Of a stretch of 64,000 nt of DNA, positions 9,232 to 18,559 are shown one piece after another (the stretch's first letter is position 1; each line of letters begins with the position of its first letter). The translations under genes were made by a program, and so were the position numbers. The notes under the pieces were generated by a model. The model ran no database searches. It worked only from the letters and a program-made list of their open reading frames with translations, and was not told the origin of the DNA. The DNA is taken from assembly GCF_030418295.1 (NCBI RefSeq), contig NZ_JAUHQA010000001.1, forward strand, positions 1,736,001 through 1,800,000. The letters are read 5' to 3'. Source of the stretch: Demequina muriae (GTDB taxonomy: Bacteria > Actinomycetota > Actinomycetes > Actinomycetales > Demequinaceae).

Positions 9232-10371
9232 GTGGACATGATCGGGAGCTTGGGTCGACGACCCTTCCGTCGCGCCCTCGAGATCATCGTCAACTCGGGC
9301 GTGAGCGGACTCGATCCCGTGGACGCGCGGTCCGTCATGGGCGCCAATCGGTTCTTCCTGATGAGCGCCGCCGTCTGCCTGCCGTGGACGATCGTGATCG
9401 CCGCCGCAGACCCTCCGCTGACACTGGTACCCGCCCTGACCCACCTCGCGATGGTGTGCGGGTGGGTGGTGTGCGTGGACCTGAACCGACGCCGTCGCTA
9501 CAGGGCCGCGGCGTTGATCGGCCTGATGTGGCCGATCGTCCAGTTCGCCTATCTCTCGTGGATGTTCTCGAACGAGTCCGGCTTCCCGCTGCCGATGCTC
9601 ACGGTGGGAGCGTTGGCGTTCCTGGTGTTCCCGCCGGACGAGTGGAGAAGCGGAGCGGGTGTCACGGCGCTGGCCGCGGGAGTGCTCGTGGCGATGTACC
9701 TGTCCGAGAGCTTCGACGAGCCGGAGGCCGCGGTGAGCGACCGCTGGATGGACCTGACGTCCGTGGGCAACGTGCTGCTCGTGGCGATCATCGTGTCCGT
9801 GCTGGCGCTGTTCAACAACCAGTACTTCGTGCGCGAGCGGCGCCGGAACGACGCCCTCCTCGGCGAAGCCCAGGTCGCCGCGCGCACGGACGCGCTCACT
9901 GAGGTCTACAACCGCCGGGGCATCACCCCGCTCCTGTCCGACGCCGCACGGTCGGGCGAGTACGCGCTGGCCCTCGCCGACCTCGACCGATTCAAGCGCA
10001 TCAACGACCGCCTGGGCCACGGCGCGGGCGACGTGGTGCTTTCGAACGTGGCGCGCACGCTCGTCCATGCCGTCGGCGCCCGCGGCACGGTCGCGCGGTG
10101 GGGAGGGGAGGAGTTCCTCGTGCTGCTGCCCGGCATGTCGCTGGACGAGGCCGTCGCGGTGATGGAGCGCGCTCGGCGCGCGATGGAGGAGGAGTACGGC
10201 GCCACTGCGCTCGTCGAGCCGGTGACCATCTCCGCAGGAGTCGCGCATGCGCGACGGCACACGAGCAAGGAGGAGACGCTGCGCCTGGCAGACGCCAAGC
10301 TCTACGAGGCCAAGGCCTCGGGTCGCAACCTGGTCGTCGGCGCCTCGGTCGCGGTCGCGGCGCTGGAGTGA
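9232..10371 (+). CDS. Membrane diguanylate cyclase (GGDEF), no I-site
   Basis: The 379-residue protein has about five to six predicted membrane helices in residues 35-205, then a GGDEF domain with TDALTEVYNRRG, DLDRFKRINDRLGHGAGD and an active-site GGEEF. Diguanylate cyclases make cyclic di-GMP from two GTP. The position of the inhibitory I-site (RxxD five residues before GGEEF) reads GARG, so product inhibition should be absent. The GTG start at 9232 follows a GGGGGAG stretch. It is followed 122 nt later by a second GGDEF gene of similar layout. The membrane part resembles a MASE-like sensor; its signal is unknown. Confidence 0.9.
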   Translation: MDMIGSLGRRPFRRALEIIVNSGVSGLDPVDARSVMGANRFFLMSAAVCLPWTIVIAAADPPLTLVPALTHLAMVCGWVVCVDLNRRRRYRAAALIGLMWPIVQFAYLSWMFSNESGFPLPMLTVGALAFLVFPPDEWRSGAGVTALAAGVLVAMYLSESFDEPEAAVSDRWMDLTSVGNVLLVAIIVSVLALFNNQYFVRERRRNDALLGEAQVAARTDALTEVYNRRGITPLLSDAARSGEYALALADLDRFKRINDRLGHGAGDVVLSNVARTLVHAVGARGTVARWGGEEFLVLLPGMSLDEAVAVMERARRAMEEEYGATALVEPVTISAGVAHARRHTSKEETLRLADAKLYEAKASGRNLVVGASVAVAALE

Positions 10372-10493
10372 CCGATGCCCGGGGCGGAGAATCGCCCCTG
10401 GAACGCACCAGCGCCGACCGGTAGTCTGGGAGCGCGGCGCCCGCTGACGGCCATCGCAGGCGGACTGCGCCGCAGCCGGTCGGGAGGGCATCG

Positions 10494-11696
10494 ATGAGTG
10501 GGGACCCTGAGCGAAGCGCGCGGGACCATCACCTGAACGATGCCGTCGAGCGCCTGCTCGACCGCCGAGTGGGCCAGTTGACTGGCGAAGCGGGTCGCGC
10601 CGTGTCGACCACCCACGGCATCGCCGTCTTCGCGATCATCCTGACCCTGTCGTATGTGGCGTTCTTCATGACCTACGACATGGCGATGTTCGGCGTGCTG
10701 ATCGCCTTCAACATGGTCGCCACCATCGCGTACGTGATCTGCGTGCTCCTCGCGCGGCTGGGACGCCAGTTGGGAGCCGCGCTCCTGACCTTCGGCACGG
10801 CCATGGTGCAGCTCGTGATGGCGGCCGCGTTCGTCGGCTGGGAGTCGGGCCTCCATCTGTTCATCCTGCTCGCCTGCCAGCTCGTGTTCATGGTGTTCAC
10901 GGAGCGTCAGCGCGTCCTGCGGTGGATCGCGGCGTTCGGGGCGCTGTTCGGGTTCCTCGCATGCCAGTTCCTGCTGCCGGCGTCCGGCGCGATCGTGCAG
11001 ATGCCGACGGTGCTGCTGACCACGCTGTTCTCGGTGAACGCCCTGCTCATGTCGAGCATGCTGTTCATCGTCGCGGCGGTCAGCCACTTCCGGGCGGAGC
11101 GCGCCCGGCATCGTGCGGCCGAGCTGGCGGCACGCGCGGAGTACCTGGCGAACACCGATGCGCTCACCGGGCTGTCCAACCGCAGGCCGGTGATGGAGCG
11201 TCTCGAGCAGCTGTCCGTTCCCGGCGCGGCGCCCTACTGCCTCGCGATCGCCGACCTCGACCATTTCAAGGACATCAACGACCGGTACGGCCATGCGTGC
11301 GGCGACCGCGTGCTCGCGGACATCGGCGCCAGGCTGAAGGCGAGTCTGCGGGTCACCGACGCGGTGGGAAGATGGGGCGGTGAGGAGTTCGTGTTCGTGA
11401 TCACCGATGCCCACCTGCCCGACGCCACCGTGACCATGGAGCGCATCCGCGCCTCCATCGGCGACGCCTCGATCGCCTGCACGGGCCACGACCACCCCAT
11501 CACCGTCTCCATCGGCCTCACCGAGGGGCAGTACGACGGCAGCCCCCACCACGCGATCCGGCGTGCCGACGATGCCCTGTACGCCTCGAAGGCCGGGGGT
11601 CGCGACCGCGTAACGGTGATGAAGGCGCCATCCGTCGCCGTCGGCACCGAGGCAGCCTCGGCGCTCATGTCCACCAAGCCTCGTCGAGCCTCATGA
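10494..11696 (+). CDS. Membrane diguanylate cyclase (GGDEF) with I-site
   Basis: The 400-residue product has a cytoplasmic N-terminal stretch, about six hydrophobic helices (residues 40-200), then a GGDEF domain: ANTDALTGLSNRR, DLDHFKDINDRYGHACGD, GGEEF. Directly before GGEEF is RVTD with five-residue spacing, the RxxD inhibitory site for cyclic di-GMP binding, which the upstream paralogue lacks. ATG 10494 follows GGGAGGG. Its last codons overlap the SURF1 gene start (ATGA), so it may be the first gene of a unit reaching guaA. Confidence 0.9.
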   Translation: MSGDPERSARDHHLNDAVERLLDRRVGQLTGEAGRAVSTTHGIAVFAIILTLSYVAFFMTYDMAMFGVLIAFNMVATIAYVICVLLARLGRQLGAALLTFGTAMVQLVMAAAFVGWESGLHLFILLACQLVFMVFTERQRVLRWIAAFGALFGFLACQFLLPASGAIVQMPTVLLTTLFSVNALLMSSMLFIVAAVSHFRAERARHRAAELAARAEYLANTDALTGLSNRRPVMERLEQLSVPGAAPYCLAIADLDHFKDINDRYGHACGDRVLADIGARLKASLRVTDAVGRWGGEEFVFVITDAHLPDATVTMERIRASIGDASIACTGHDHPITVSIGLTEGQYDGSPHHAIRRADDALYASKAGGRDRVTVMKAPSVAVGTEAASALMSTKPRRAS

Positions 11697-12478
11697 CGGC
11701 AGCGCGACGCGTTCGCTGGGGGCATGTCATCCCGGCGACGGCCCTGGCGAGTGCCGCCATCCTCGTGTGCGGCACGCTCGGCTGGTGGCAATGGGGGCGC
11801 GCGTCCGAACAGGGCGAGATCCGCAAGAGCGACCCGGCCGCCGCCATCGCCGACGTCGCCGCGCCAGCCACGACGCCCGGCTCCGAACAGGGGCGCGAGA
11901 TCTGGGCAGACGGCCAGTACGCCAGCAGCGGCGTCGCGCTCATCCCCGACCGCGAGATCGACGGCGCCCCCGCCGTCCTGGTAGTGCGTCCGTTCACCGT
12001 GGCGGCCGATGCGACCGGCACCGGGGAAGAGGCCACCCTGCCGGTGATCGTCGGCTGGCTCGCACCCGAGGACGTCCCAGGCTTCGACGCGGGTGCACCC
12101 GCTGACCGTCGAGTGACCGGGCACCTGCGCTCAGGCGAGGGTGCCGCACCGGCGCCCGATCCCGAGGAGCACCCCCCTGAAGGGGCCTTCTGGGCCGACC
12201 GGCTGTCGCCCGCGGTCCTCGCGCAGGAGTGGGATGCGCCGTTGTACACCACGCTGCTGAGCGCCGATGCCGCGGAGCCGGGGCTGCGACCGCTGCCCGC
12301 CCCCGAGGTCGAGCGCTCGCTGGACTTCCGGTCGCTCGCCTACGCGCTCGAGTGGTGGCTGTTCGGGGCCTTCTTCGCGTTCATCGCGGGCCGCTGGATA
12401 CGGGACAATGGCTTCCACGCGCGCGACGCCGTGGACACGGCCGGCGCGGCGGACGACCCCCACGGAGGACACACGTGA
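11693..12478 (+). CDS. SURF1-family cytochrome oxidase biogenesis protein
   Basis: The 261-residue protein has the SURF1 layout: one N-terminal membrane helix followed by LGWWQWGR (conserved LGxWQxxR), an extracytoplasmic domain, and a second helix near the C-terminus after the YALEWWLFG motif (the conserved YAxQWxxF region). SURF1 proteins assist heme a3 insertion into aa3-type cytochrome c oxidase (family knowledge). The start overlaps the preceding GGDEF stop by 4 nt and its own stop overlaps the next start, so it is translationally coupled on both sides. The usual actinobacterial neighbours DUF3817 and guaA follow. Confidence 0.9.
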   Translation: MTAARRVRWGHVIPATALASAAILVCGTLGWWQWGRASEQGEIRKSDPAAAIADVAAPATTPGSEQGREIWADGQYASSGVALIPDREIDGAPAVLVVRPFTVAADATGTGEEATLPVIVGWLAPEDVPGFDAGAPADRRVTGHLRSGEGAAPAPDPEEHPPEGAFWADRLSPAVLAQEWDAPLYTTLLSADAAEPGLRPLPAPEVERSLDFRSLAYALEWWLFGAFFAFIAGRWIRDNGFHARDAVDTAGAADDPHGGHT

Positions 12479-12846
12479 CCGATCCCGCCCCCCAGGCCAG
12501 CAGCCCGCGCTCGCGCGCATCGGCGGTGACGCCGGGAGTGCTCCTGCGCTACCGCATCATGGCGATCATCACCGGCACCCTGCTCATCGTCGTGTTCCTG
12601 GGGATGCTGCGCTACCTCGGCATCATCGAGCGCACCGAGGGCGTCGAGGAGTTCTTCGGGGTTCTCGCACAGGTCCACGGATTCATCTACGTCGTCTATC
12701 TCGCCACGGTGCTGCAGCTCTGGATGCAGGCGCGCTGGGGGTACGGACGGCTCGCCACACTGTTCCTCGGCGGCATCGTCCCGCTGCTGTCCTTCTTCAT
12801 CGAGACCCGGGTCACCCGCGAGGTGCGCGCCGGTCAGGAGTCCTGA
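12475..12846 (+). CDS. DUF3817 family membrane protein
   Basis: The 123-residue protein starts at GTG 12475, overlapping the SURF1 stop (GTGA). It has three predicted membrane helices: RIMAIITGTLLIVVFLGMLR-like, a second around FIYVVYLATVLQL, and a third around LATLFLGGIVPLLSFF, ending in a charged tail. The central HGFIYVVYL motif fits the DUF3817 family, members of which sit next to guaA in many actinomycetes. Function is unknown. Confidence 0.85.
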   Translation: MTDPAPQASSPRSRASAVTPGVLLRYRIMAIITGTLLIVVFLGMLRYLGIIERTEGVEEFFGVLAQVHGFIYVVYLATVLQLWMQARWGYGRLATLFLGGIVPLLSFFIETRVTREVRAGQES

Positions 12847-12849
12847 ACT

Positions 12850-14418
12850 ATGCCCGGAACCCAGCATCGGCCCGTCCTCGTCGTCGACTTCGGCGCCCAG
12901 TACGCGCAGCTGATCGCGCGTCGCGTCCGCGAGGCGGATGTCTACTCCGAGATCGTCCCGCACTCGATGAGCGCTGCGGACATGCTCGCCAAGGACCCTG
13001 CCGCCGTGATCCTCTCCGGCGGACCGGCATCGGTCTATGCCGAGGGCGCGCCGCGCATCGACTCGGCACTGTTCGAGGCAGGGGTGCCCGTGATGGGCAT
13101 CTGCTACGGATTCCAGGAGATGGCGCGTGCTCTCGGCGGCACGGTCGCCCAGACCGGGCTCCGCGAGTACGGCCGCACCACCGCGCGGGTGGCCGAGCCA
13201 GGCTCCGCGCTCGCGGGCAGCCCTGCGGAGCAGACGGTGTGGATGAGCCACGGCGACTCCGTTCACGAGGCGCCCGCAGGCTTCACCGTGCTCGCGACCA
13301 CCGATGGCGCTCCCGTCGCGGCCTTCGAGAACCTCGAGCGGCGCATGTCAGGCGTGCAGTGGCACCCCGAGGTCAAGCACTCTCCGCTGGGCCAGGCCGC
13401 GATCGAGAACTTCCTGTACAACGTGGCCGGCATCCAGCCCGACTGGACCAGCGCCAACGTCATCGACGAGCAGGTGGAGCGCATCCGCGCCCAGGTGGGC
13501 AAGGCCCGCGTGATCTGCGGGCTCTCGGGTGGAGTCGACTCCGCCGTCGCGGCCGCGATCGTGCAGAAGGCCGTGGGCGACCAGCTCACGTGCGTGTTCG
13601 TGGACCACGGGCTGCTGCGTGAGGGAGAGGCCGAGCAGGTGGAGCGCGACTATGTCGCCGCCACCGGCGTGAACCTCGTGGTCGCAGACGAGCGTCAGCG
13701 GTTCCTCGAGGCGCTCGACGGCGTGACGGATCCGGAGACCAAGCGCAAGATCATCGGCCGCGAGTTCATCCGCGCCTTCGAGTCGGCCGAGCGCGACATC
13801 GTCGCCGCTGCGCCCGAGGGGGAGCCGGTGCGGTTCCTCGTCCAGGGCACCCTCTACCCGGACGTCGTCGAGTCCGGTGGGGGCGAGGGCGCCGCGAACA
13901 TCAAGAGCCACCACAACGTGGGCGGGCTGCCCGAGGACCTCGAGTTCGAGCTCGTCGAGCCGCTGCGCACGCTGTTCAAGGACGAGGTGCGCGCCGTCGG
14001 CGCCGAGCTCGGGCTGCCGGACGAGATGGTGTGGCGTCAGCCGTTCCCGGGCCCAGGGCTGGGGATCCGCATCATCGGAGCCGTGACCGAGGAGCGCCTC
14101 GAGATCCTGCGTCGTGCCGATGCGATCGCTCGCGCCGAGCTCACCAAGGCCGGTCTCGACCGCGACATCTGGCAGTGCCCAGTGGTGCTGCTCGCCGACG
14201 TCCGTTCCGTGGGCGTCCAGGGCGACGGTCGCACGTACGGGCACCCGGTCGTGCTGCGCCCCGTGTCGTCCGAGGATGCGATGACCGCCGACTGGACGCG
14301 CGTGCCTTACGAGACGCTCGCCCACATCTCGAACCGCATCACCAATGAGGTGGCGGAGGTCAACCGGGTGGTCCTGGACGTGACGTCCAAGCCGCCGGGC
14401 ACGATCGAGTGGGAGTAG
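12850..14418 (+). CDS. guaA: GMP synthase (glutamine-hydrolysing)
   Basis: GuaA aminates XMP to GMP using ATP and glutamine, the last step of guanine nucleotide synthesis. The 522-residue product has a class I glutamine amidotransferase domain (residues 1-200; nucleophile Cys in GICYGFQE near 86, catalytic His in GVQWHPEV near 176), an ATP-pyrophosphatase domain (P-loop [10 protein letters not shown]), and the C-terminal dimerisation domain ([11 protein letters not shown] end). All key motifs are intact. It lies 3 nt after DUF3817. No guanine riboswitch is seen upstream. Confidence 0.98.
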   Translation: MPGTQHRPVLVVDFGAQYAQLIARRVREADVYSEIVPHSMSAADMLAKDPAAVILSGGPASVYAEGAPRIDSALFEAGVPVMGICYGFQEMARALGGTVAQTGLREYGRTTARVAEPGSALAGSPAEQTVWMSHGDSVHEAPAGFTVLATTDGAPVAAFENLERRMSGVQWHPEVKHSPLGQAAIENFLYNVAGIQPDWTSANVIDEQVERIRAQVGKARVICGLSGGVDSAVAAAIVQKAVGDQLTCVFVDHGLLREGEAEQVERDYVAATGVNLVVADERQRFLEALDGVTDPETKRKIIGREFIRAFESAERDIVAAAPEGEPVRFLVQGTLYPDVVESGGGEGAANIKSHHNVGGLPEDLEFELVEPLRTLFKDEVRAVGAELGLPDEMVWRQPFPGPGLGIRIIGAVTEERLEILRRADAIARAELTKAGLDRDIWQCPVVLLADVRSVGVQGDGRTYGHPVVLRPVSSEDAMTADWTRVPYETLAHISNRITNEVAEVNRVVLDVTSKPPGTIEWE

Positions 14419-14512
14419 CCCCACCCCACCCTCTCCACCGTGGCGTCCCAGCGGGCGCTCAGTGTCGGACCTCGACGGTCCGCATCTCCTGGAGGGCGCG
14501 GAGCGTCGTCGG

Positions 14513-14920
14513 CTACTCGCGCGGCTTGTCGGGAGAGTCGGCCTCGTGCTCCTCGGCCCCGCCCGCATGCTCGGCGGCCGCGTCCTCGGATGACTCGACT
14601 GACTCGACTGACTCGTCTGCCTCGCGCGCATCGTCCAGATCGGCCGGGGGCTCCGTCCGCTGAGGCGTCACCCGCTCCTCGACGGTGGGCGCCGTGGCGC
14701 GGGAGATCTCGCGCTGACGGCCGATGCCGGACACGGCCGCGGAGAGCAGCAGCCACCCGCCGATCGCAGCGAGCACGATGATCGCCGCGAGCTCGAGGTC
14801 GATCTCGTATCCGGAGTACGACGCGATCAGAAGGCCGCCCACGCCCGCGACGAGCAGTCCCCACAGGGCGCTGGAGATGCGCTGGCCCGCGCGACGGCGG
14901 GGGTTGGTGATGGCGGTCAT
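14513..14920 (-). CDS. Small membrane protein with acidic tail, downstream of PspC
   Basis: The 135-residue protein has a short basic N-terminus, two hydrophobic helices (about 18-38 and 44-64), a basic stretch GRQREISR, then a highly acidic Glu/Asp/Ser-rich tail with repeated ESVESVES. The ATG at 14920 overlaps the PspC gene stop by 4 nt, so it is the second gene of that operon. The topology recalls small partners of PspC/LiaF-type stress proteins, but I recognise no defined family. Confidence 0.75.
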   Translation of the reverse strand: MTAITNPRRRAGQRISSALWGLLVAGVGGLLIASYSGYEIDLELAAIIVLAAIGGWLLLSAAVSGIGRQREISRATAPTVEERVTPQRTEPPADLDDAREADESVESVESSEDAAAEHAGGAEEHEADSPDKPRE

Positions 14921-16680
14921 GAGGAGACCTCCTCGAGATAGATGGTGGAATCGGCGGCCGCGTGCAGCGTGAGCACCGGGGTGTCGGGGTTGGTCAACGT
15001 GAGCACGGGCTGGCGCGCGCCGTCGTCGCCGTCGACGGACGGTTCAGTCCACGATTCGCACGAGATGTCCCGGTCCTCCCAGACGACGGTCGTGGTGCCG
15101 GAGCCCGCGATCTCGATCGACGTGCCCGCGGGCACCTCGACGCGAGTCGAGGTGGCCGTCAGATCGAGATCGAGGTCCGAGTCGACCGCGTCGAGGCGCA
15201 TGGTGGCGATCGAGTCGCCGTACGACGCGATGCTCTCCCATGGCTCGGCCCAGGTGGGCGAGACGCAGGAGCCGGCGATGAAGATCGACGAGTAGTCGTC
15301 CGCGAGCTCTGACGTGAGGTTCGCCGCAGCCGGCTCGGGGGAGGCGATGGACGGCTCTGGCTCCGAGGTGGATCCCTCGTTCACCGTCACGTTGACGTCC
15401 CACCACCCCCACGGCTGGTCGAACTCGGCACGGAGGTCATCCGCGTTCGCGGCCAGCGGCACCCCCGCGACCACGGCGACGACCGACAGGAAGCCCAGGA
15501 ACCCGAGCTTGCGTCCCGTGAGGGCCACGACCACCAGCACGGCACCCAGACCCACCGTCACGATGGCGCCCCATGCGAGCACGGGGTTGATCGCAAGGCG
15601 GTCCGCACGCTCGATCCCGATGACGACCGCAGCAGCGACCAGCAGCACACCGAGGAAGGCGAGGTATCCGCCCTTCCCGGGGCCGGGCACATGGGGTCGA
15701 GGTGGGTGGTACGGCGCGGGTGGCGCTGGCGGTGCGGGTGGGGCCGATGCGTACGGTGCGGGCGGGCCGGCTGGCGCGCCCGGCGGCGTTCTCCGCGGCC
15801 CTGCGAGGGGGGCCAGCCGCGGGTCGCCCGGCGCGAGCGCGGGCTCCCACGGCTGCGGCGTGTGCACGGCGGTGGGATCGACGGCCGATGCGCGGGCAGG
15901 CTGACTCGCGGAGGCGGGGACCGCGCTGCGGGAGGCGCCCTCGGCATGGGCTGCTGCGGAGGAGGCGGTGCTGCCAGGCGCCTGGGCGCCCGAGCCATCC
16001 TGGGCCGTCGTGGGAGAGGCGGGCGGTGTGGTCGGGGTCACTGCCGCATCGGCCGTGCCGGGACCGCTGGGCGTCCCGGCACCACTGGGCGTGCCGGGAC
16101 CGCTGGGCGTGCCGGGGCCACCGGGCGTGCCGACGCCGCCGGGAGGTGTCGTGTTTTCCTTCGAGCGCTTGACCAGCCAGACGATCAGGACGATCACGCC
16201 GGAGATCATGAGGAGCGGAATCGTGATCGCGAGCAGCACGGCGATCGCGCGCACCGCCTCGCCGATGCCGCCTCCGCCACTGAACATGCCACTGTCCCAG
16301 ATCCACGGGTCCATCCCGACTCCGAAGAGGCTGGCGAACCCCCCGCTGTCGAGAGCGCCGAAGCCGAACAGCGTGAGGATCGCGATGCCGAGCAGCGCAC
16401 CGACGTTCGTCACGCCCCTGCCGAAGTTCTGAATGATGATGGTGCCGCGCCGATCGGGCAGCAGGCCCCATGCGGCGGCGTAGGCGAGCATGACGAACCC
16501 GGGCAGCAGGAATGCCGCGAGCACGACGATGAGCCGGGCGGGCACGGCGGCCATGCCGACGCGCGCGCCGAGTCCTTCGACGACACCGCCGATGACGCCA
16601 TGCGCGCCCCTCGCGAGGCCCCACTGGCGGATCGTGGTGAAGAACGCTGCCTCCTTATGGGGCTGCGGCTGCTCGCTCAT
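14917..16680 (-). CDS. PspC-domain envelope-stress membrane protein
   Basis: The 587-residue product starts at ATG 16680 after CGAGGAG; the open frame extends upstream to 16992 without a site. Residues 15-75 are a PspC domain (RGAHGVIGGVVEGLGARVG...AYAAAWGLLPD). Further membrane helices follow, then a long Gly/Pro/Ser/Ala-rich linker with tandem GTPSGPGTPSGAG-type repeats, three more membrane helices, and a C-terminal extracytoplasmic region resembling a LiaF-like/DUF2154-type adhesin fold. PspC proteins anchor or sense membrane stress. Divergent from it (178 nt away) is a histidine kinase/response regulator pair, the typical actinobacterial PspC-LiaSR arrangement. Confidence 0.85.
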   Translation of the reverse strand: MSEQPQPHKEAAFFTTIRQWGLARGAHGVIGGVVEGLGARVGMAAVPARLIVVLAAFLLPGFVMLAYAAAWGLLPDRRGTIIIQNFGRGVTNVGALLGIAILTLFGFGALDSGGFASLFGVGMDPWIWDSGMFSGGGGIGEAVRAIAVLLAITIPLLMISGVIVLIVWLVKRSKENTTPPGGVGTPGGPGTPSGPGTPSGAGTPSGPGTADAAVTPTTPPASPTTAQDGSGAQAPGSTASSAAAHAEGASRSAVPASASQPARASAVDPTAVHTPQPWEPALAPGDPRLAPLAGPRRTPPGAPAGPPAPYASAPPAPPAPPAPYHPPRPHVPGPGKGGYLAFLGVLLVAAAVVIGIERADRLAINPVLAWGAIVTVGLGAVLVVVALTGRKLGFLGFLSVVAVVAGVPLAANADDLRAEFDQPWGWWDVNVTVNEGSTSEPEPSIASPEPAAANLTSELADDYSSIFIAGSCVSPTWAEPWESIASYGDSIATMRLDAVDSDLDLDLTATSTRVEVPAGTSIEIAGSGTTTVVWEDRDISCESWTEPSVDGDDGARQPVLTLTNPDTPVLTLHAAADSTIYLEEVSS

Positions 16681-16858
16681 GACTCTCCTCGGGTTCCGTG
16701 GCGCCTGTGACGCCTTTTCTGAGTCCAGTCTCCGCTCGGCGGGAGGGCGGGCGCTATGAGGTACCCCCCTGATTCCACCCCTGATCCTCGTGCGGGAGCG
16801 ACCCTGATAGGCGTGGCATCGGAGGCCGTGCACGCGCGCGCTGTGTGACGATGACTCC

Positions 16859-17881
16859 ATGACGACCCAGGCCCATCGCCCGGTGGCCGCGCCTCTGGCG
16901 CGCCGCCAGGGCGTGCCGACCGCGTGGAAGGTGCTCGGCGGCCTCGCGCTGCTCACCGTCGCGGGTGTGCTGTCCGTGGGCAGGTGGGGCACCGAGGACC
17001 TCGCGCCGTGGGTGGTCCCGCTCGTGGTCTATCTCGCGGGGCTGGGTGTGGTGTGGAGCCCGCTCGACGGCGCCTTCGGACAGGACGCGCGCCGGCTCGA
17101 CGTCGCCGGCATCTTCCGACGGGACGCGTGGCTGCGACTCCTGGTGGGCCTCGTGCTCGGCATCGGCGCCCTCTGGTGGTTCGCGATGTGGGACTTCACC
17201 GACAACGGCGTCGCGCGTGCCATCGTGACGCCGCTGGTGATCGCGGCCGGCGGGGCGCTGCTGCTCGCGCCGTGGTGGCTCCGTCTCATCCGTCAGGTCG
17301 CGATCGAACGGGACGAACGCATCCGCGAGCACGAGCGAGCGGAGATCGCCGCACATCTGCACGATTCGGTGCTTCAGACGCTCACCCTGATTCGCGCCCG
17401 CGCCGATGACCCTGACTCGGTGGCGCGCCTGGCCCGCGCTCAGGAGCGTGACCTGCGGTCGTATTTGTACCAGGACCGACCTAGCATCGAGGAGTCGGTG
17501 GCGAGCGCGATCAAGGCCGCCGTGGCGGAGGTCGAGGATGCGCATGGCGTCGCCATCGATACGGTGTGCGTGGGCGATGCCCCCACGGACGAGTGGCTGG
17601 GGGCCGCGGTGCAGGCAGCGCGGGAGGCGATCTCCAACGCTGCGCGCCACGGCACCGGACCCATCAGCGTCTATGCGGAGCTCACCGCGGACGCGTATGA
17701 GGTGTACGTGCGCGACGCGGGGCCCGGCTTCGATCCCCAGGCCGTGCCCGAGGACCGACTGGGGATCCGCCAGTCGATCGTGGGCCGGGTGGCCCGTCAC
17801 GGCGGCGGGGCCGAGGTGCGCAGCGCACCAGGCGACAAGACTGAGGTGATGATCATGATGCCAAGAGGAGGCTCCCGATGA
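16859..17881 (+). CDS. Sensor histidine kinase (HisKA_3), PspC/LiaS-like
   Basis: The 340-residue protein has about four membrane helices in residues 22-142, an amphipathic linker, and a HisKA_3 dimerisation helix (ERAEIAAHLHDSVLQ) with the probable phospho-accepting His168, followed by an HATPase domain (N-box REAISNAARHG, G-box DAGPGFDP and later glycines). These kinases phosphorylate NarL-type regulators; the partner gene overlaps the stop by 4 nt. The intramembrane sensor and position next to a divergent pspC gene suggest sensing of cell-envelope stress (inference). Confidence 0.9.
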   Translation: MTTQAHRPVAAPLARRQGVPTAWKVLGGLALLTVAGVLSVGRWGTEDLAPWVVPLVVYLAGLGVVWSPLDGAFGQDARRLDVAGIFRRDAWLRLLVGLVLGIGALWWFAMWDFTDNGVARAIVTPLVIAAGGALLLAPWWLRLIRQVAIERDERIREHERAEIAAHLHDSVLQTLTLIRARADDPDSVARLARAQERDLRSYLYQDRPSIEESVASAIKAAVAEVEDAHGVAIDTVCVGDAPTDEWLGAAVQAAREAISNAARHGTGPISVYAELTADAYEVYVRDAGPGFDPQAVPEDRLGIRQSIVGRVARHGGGAEVRSAPGDKTEVMIMMPRGGSR

Positions 17882-18528
17882 GCGTGACAGTGGTGATCGT
17901 GGACGACCACGACGTGATCAGGGTCGGAGTGCGCGAGTCGCTGGACGAAGAGATCCAGGTGGTGGGCGAGGCTCACGACGTGGACTCGGCGGTCGCAGAG
18001 ATTCTGGAGAAGCGACCGCAGGTCGTCATTCTCGACGTGCACCTGCCCGGCGGACAGGGCGGCGGTGCTCTCGACGTGCTCGCTGATCTCAAGGGCCGCA
18101 TCGACGGCACCCGGGTGCTCGCGCTGTCCGTCTCCGATTCCGCCGAGGACGTCGTGTCAGTGATCCGCGCCGGCGCGCGCGGCTACGTCACGAAGTCGAT
18201 CTCGGGTCCGGATCTGTCCGATGCGGTGAGGAGAGTGGCGTCCGGCGACGCGGTGTTCTCTCCGCGCCTGGCGGGGTTCGTGCTCGACGCCTTCGGCGCG
18301 GCGGGCGGAGAGGTCGCGCACGCGGACGAGGACCTCGACAAGCTCACCGCCCGTGAGCAGGAGGTGATGAGGCTCATCGCCCGCGGCTACACCTACCGCG
18401 AGGTCGGCGAGAAGCTGTTCATCTCCATCAAGACGGTCGAGACCCACGTCGGCAAGGTGCTCCACAAGCTGCAGCTCACCAACCGCCACGAACTCGCTCA
18501 CTGGGCCGCGCAGCGGCGCATCGTCTGA
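17878..18528 (+). CDS. NarL/LuxR-family response regulator
   Basis: The 216-residue protein has a receiver domain (acidic pocket D9-D10, phospho-acceptor Asp53 in VVILDVHLPG, and Lys in YVTKS) and a C-terminal LuxR-type HTH (LTAREQEVMRLIARGYTYREVGEKLFISIKT region). Its ATG overlaps the kinase stop. By location it likely controls the divergent PspC operon and envelope-stress genes. All phosphotransfer residues are present. Confidence 0.93.
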   Translation: MSVTVVIVDDHDVIRVGVRESLDEEIQVVGEAHDVDSAVAEILEKRPQVVILDVHLPGGQGGGALDVLADLKGRIDGTRVLALSVSDSAEDVVSVIRAGARGYVTKSISGPDLSDAVRRVASGDAVFSPRLAGFVLDAFGAAGGEVAHADEDLDKLTAREQEVMRLIARGYTYREVGEKLFISIKTVETHVGKVLHKLQLTNRHELAHWAAQRRIV

Positions 18529-18559
18529 TCAGGTCGAGCGGACCGCAGACGTCGCGGCG

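Noticed and set aside
9031..10491. Upstream extension of the pta reading frame, making a 1182-residue protein
   Set aside because: The added part is antisense to the GGDEF gene and has no conserved motif; GTG 9021 has a well-placed ribosome site and gives the family N-terminus.
16040..16150. Short tandem repeats that look array-like
   Set aside because: They encode the Gly/Pro/Ser/Thr linker of the PspC protein (GTPSGPG units) in one frame, with no spacers; not a CRISPR array.
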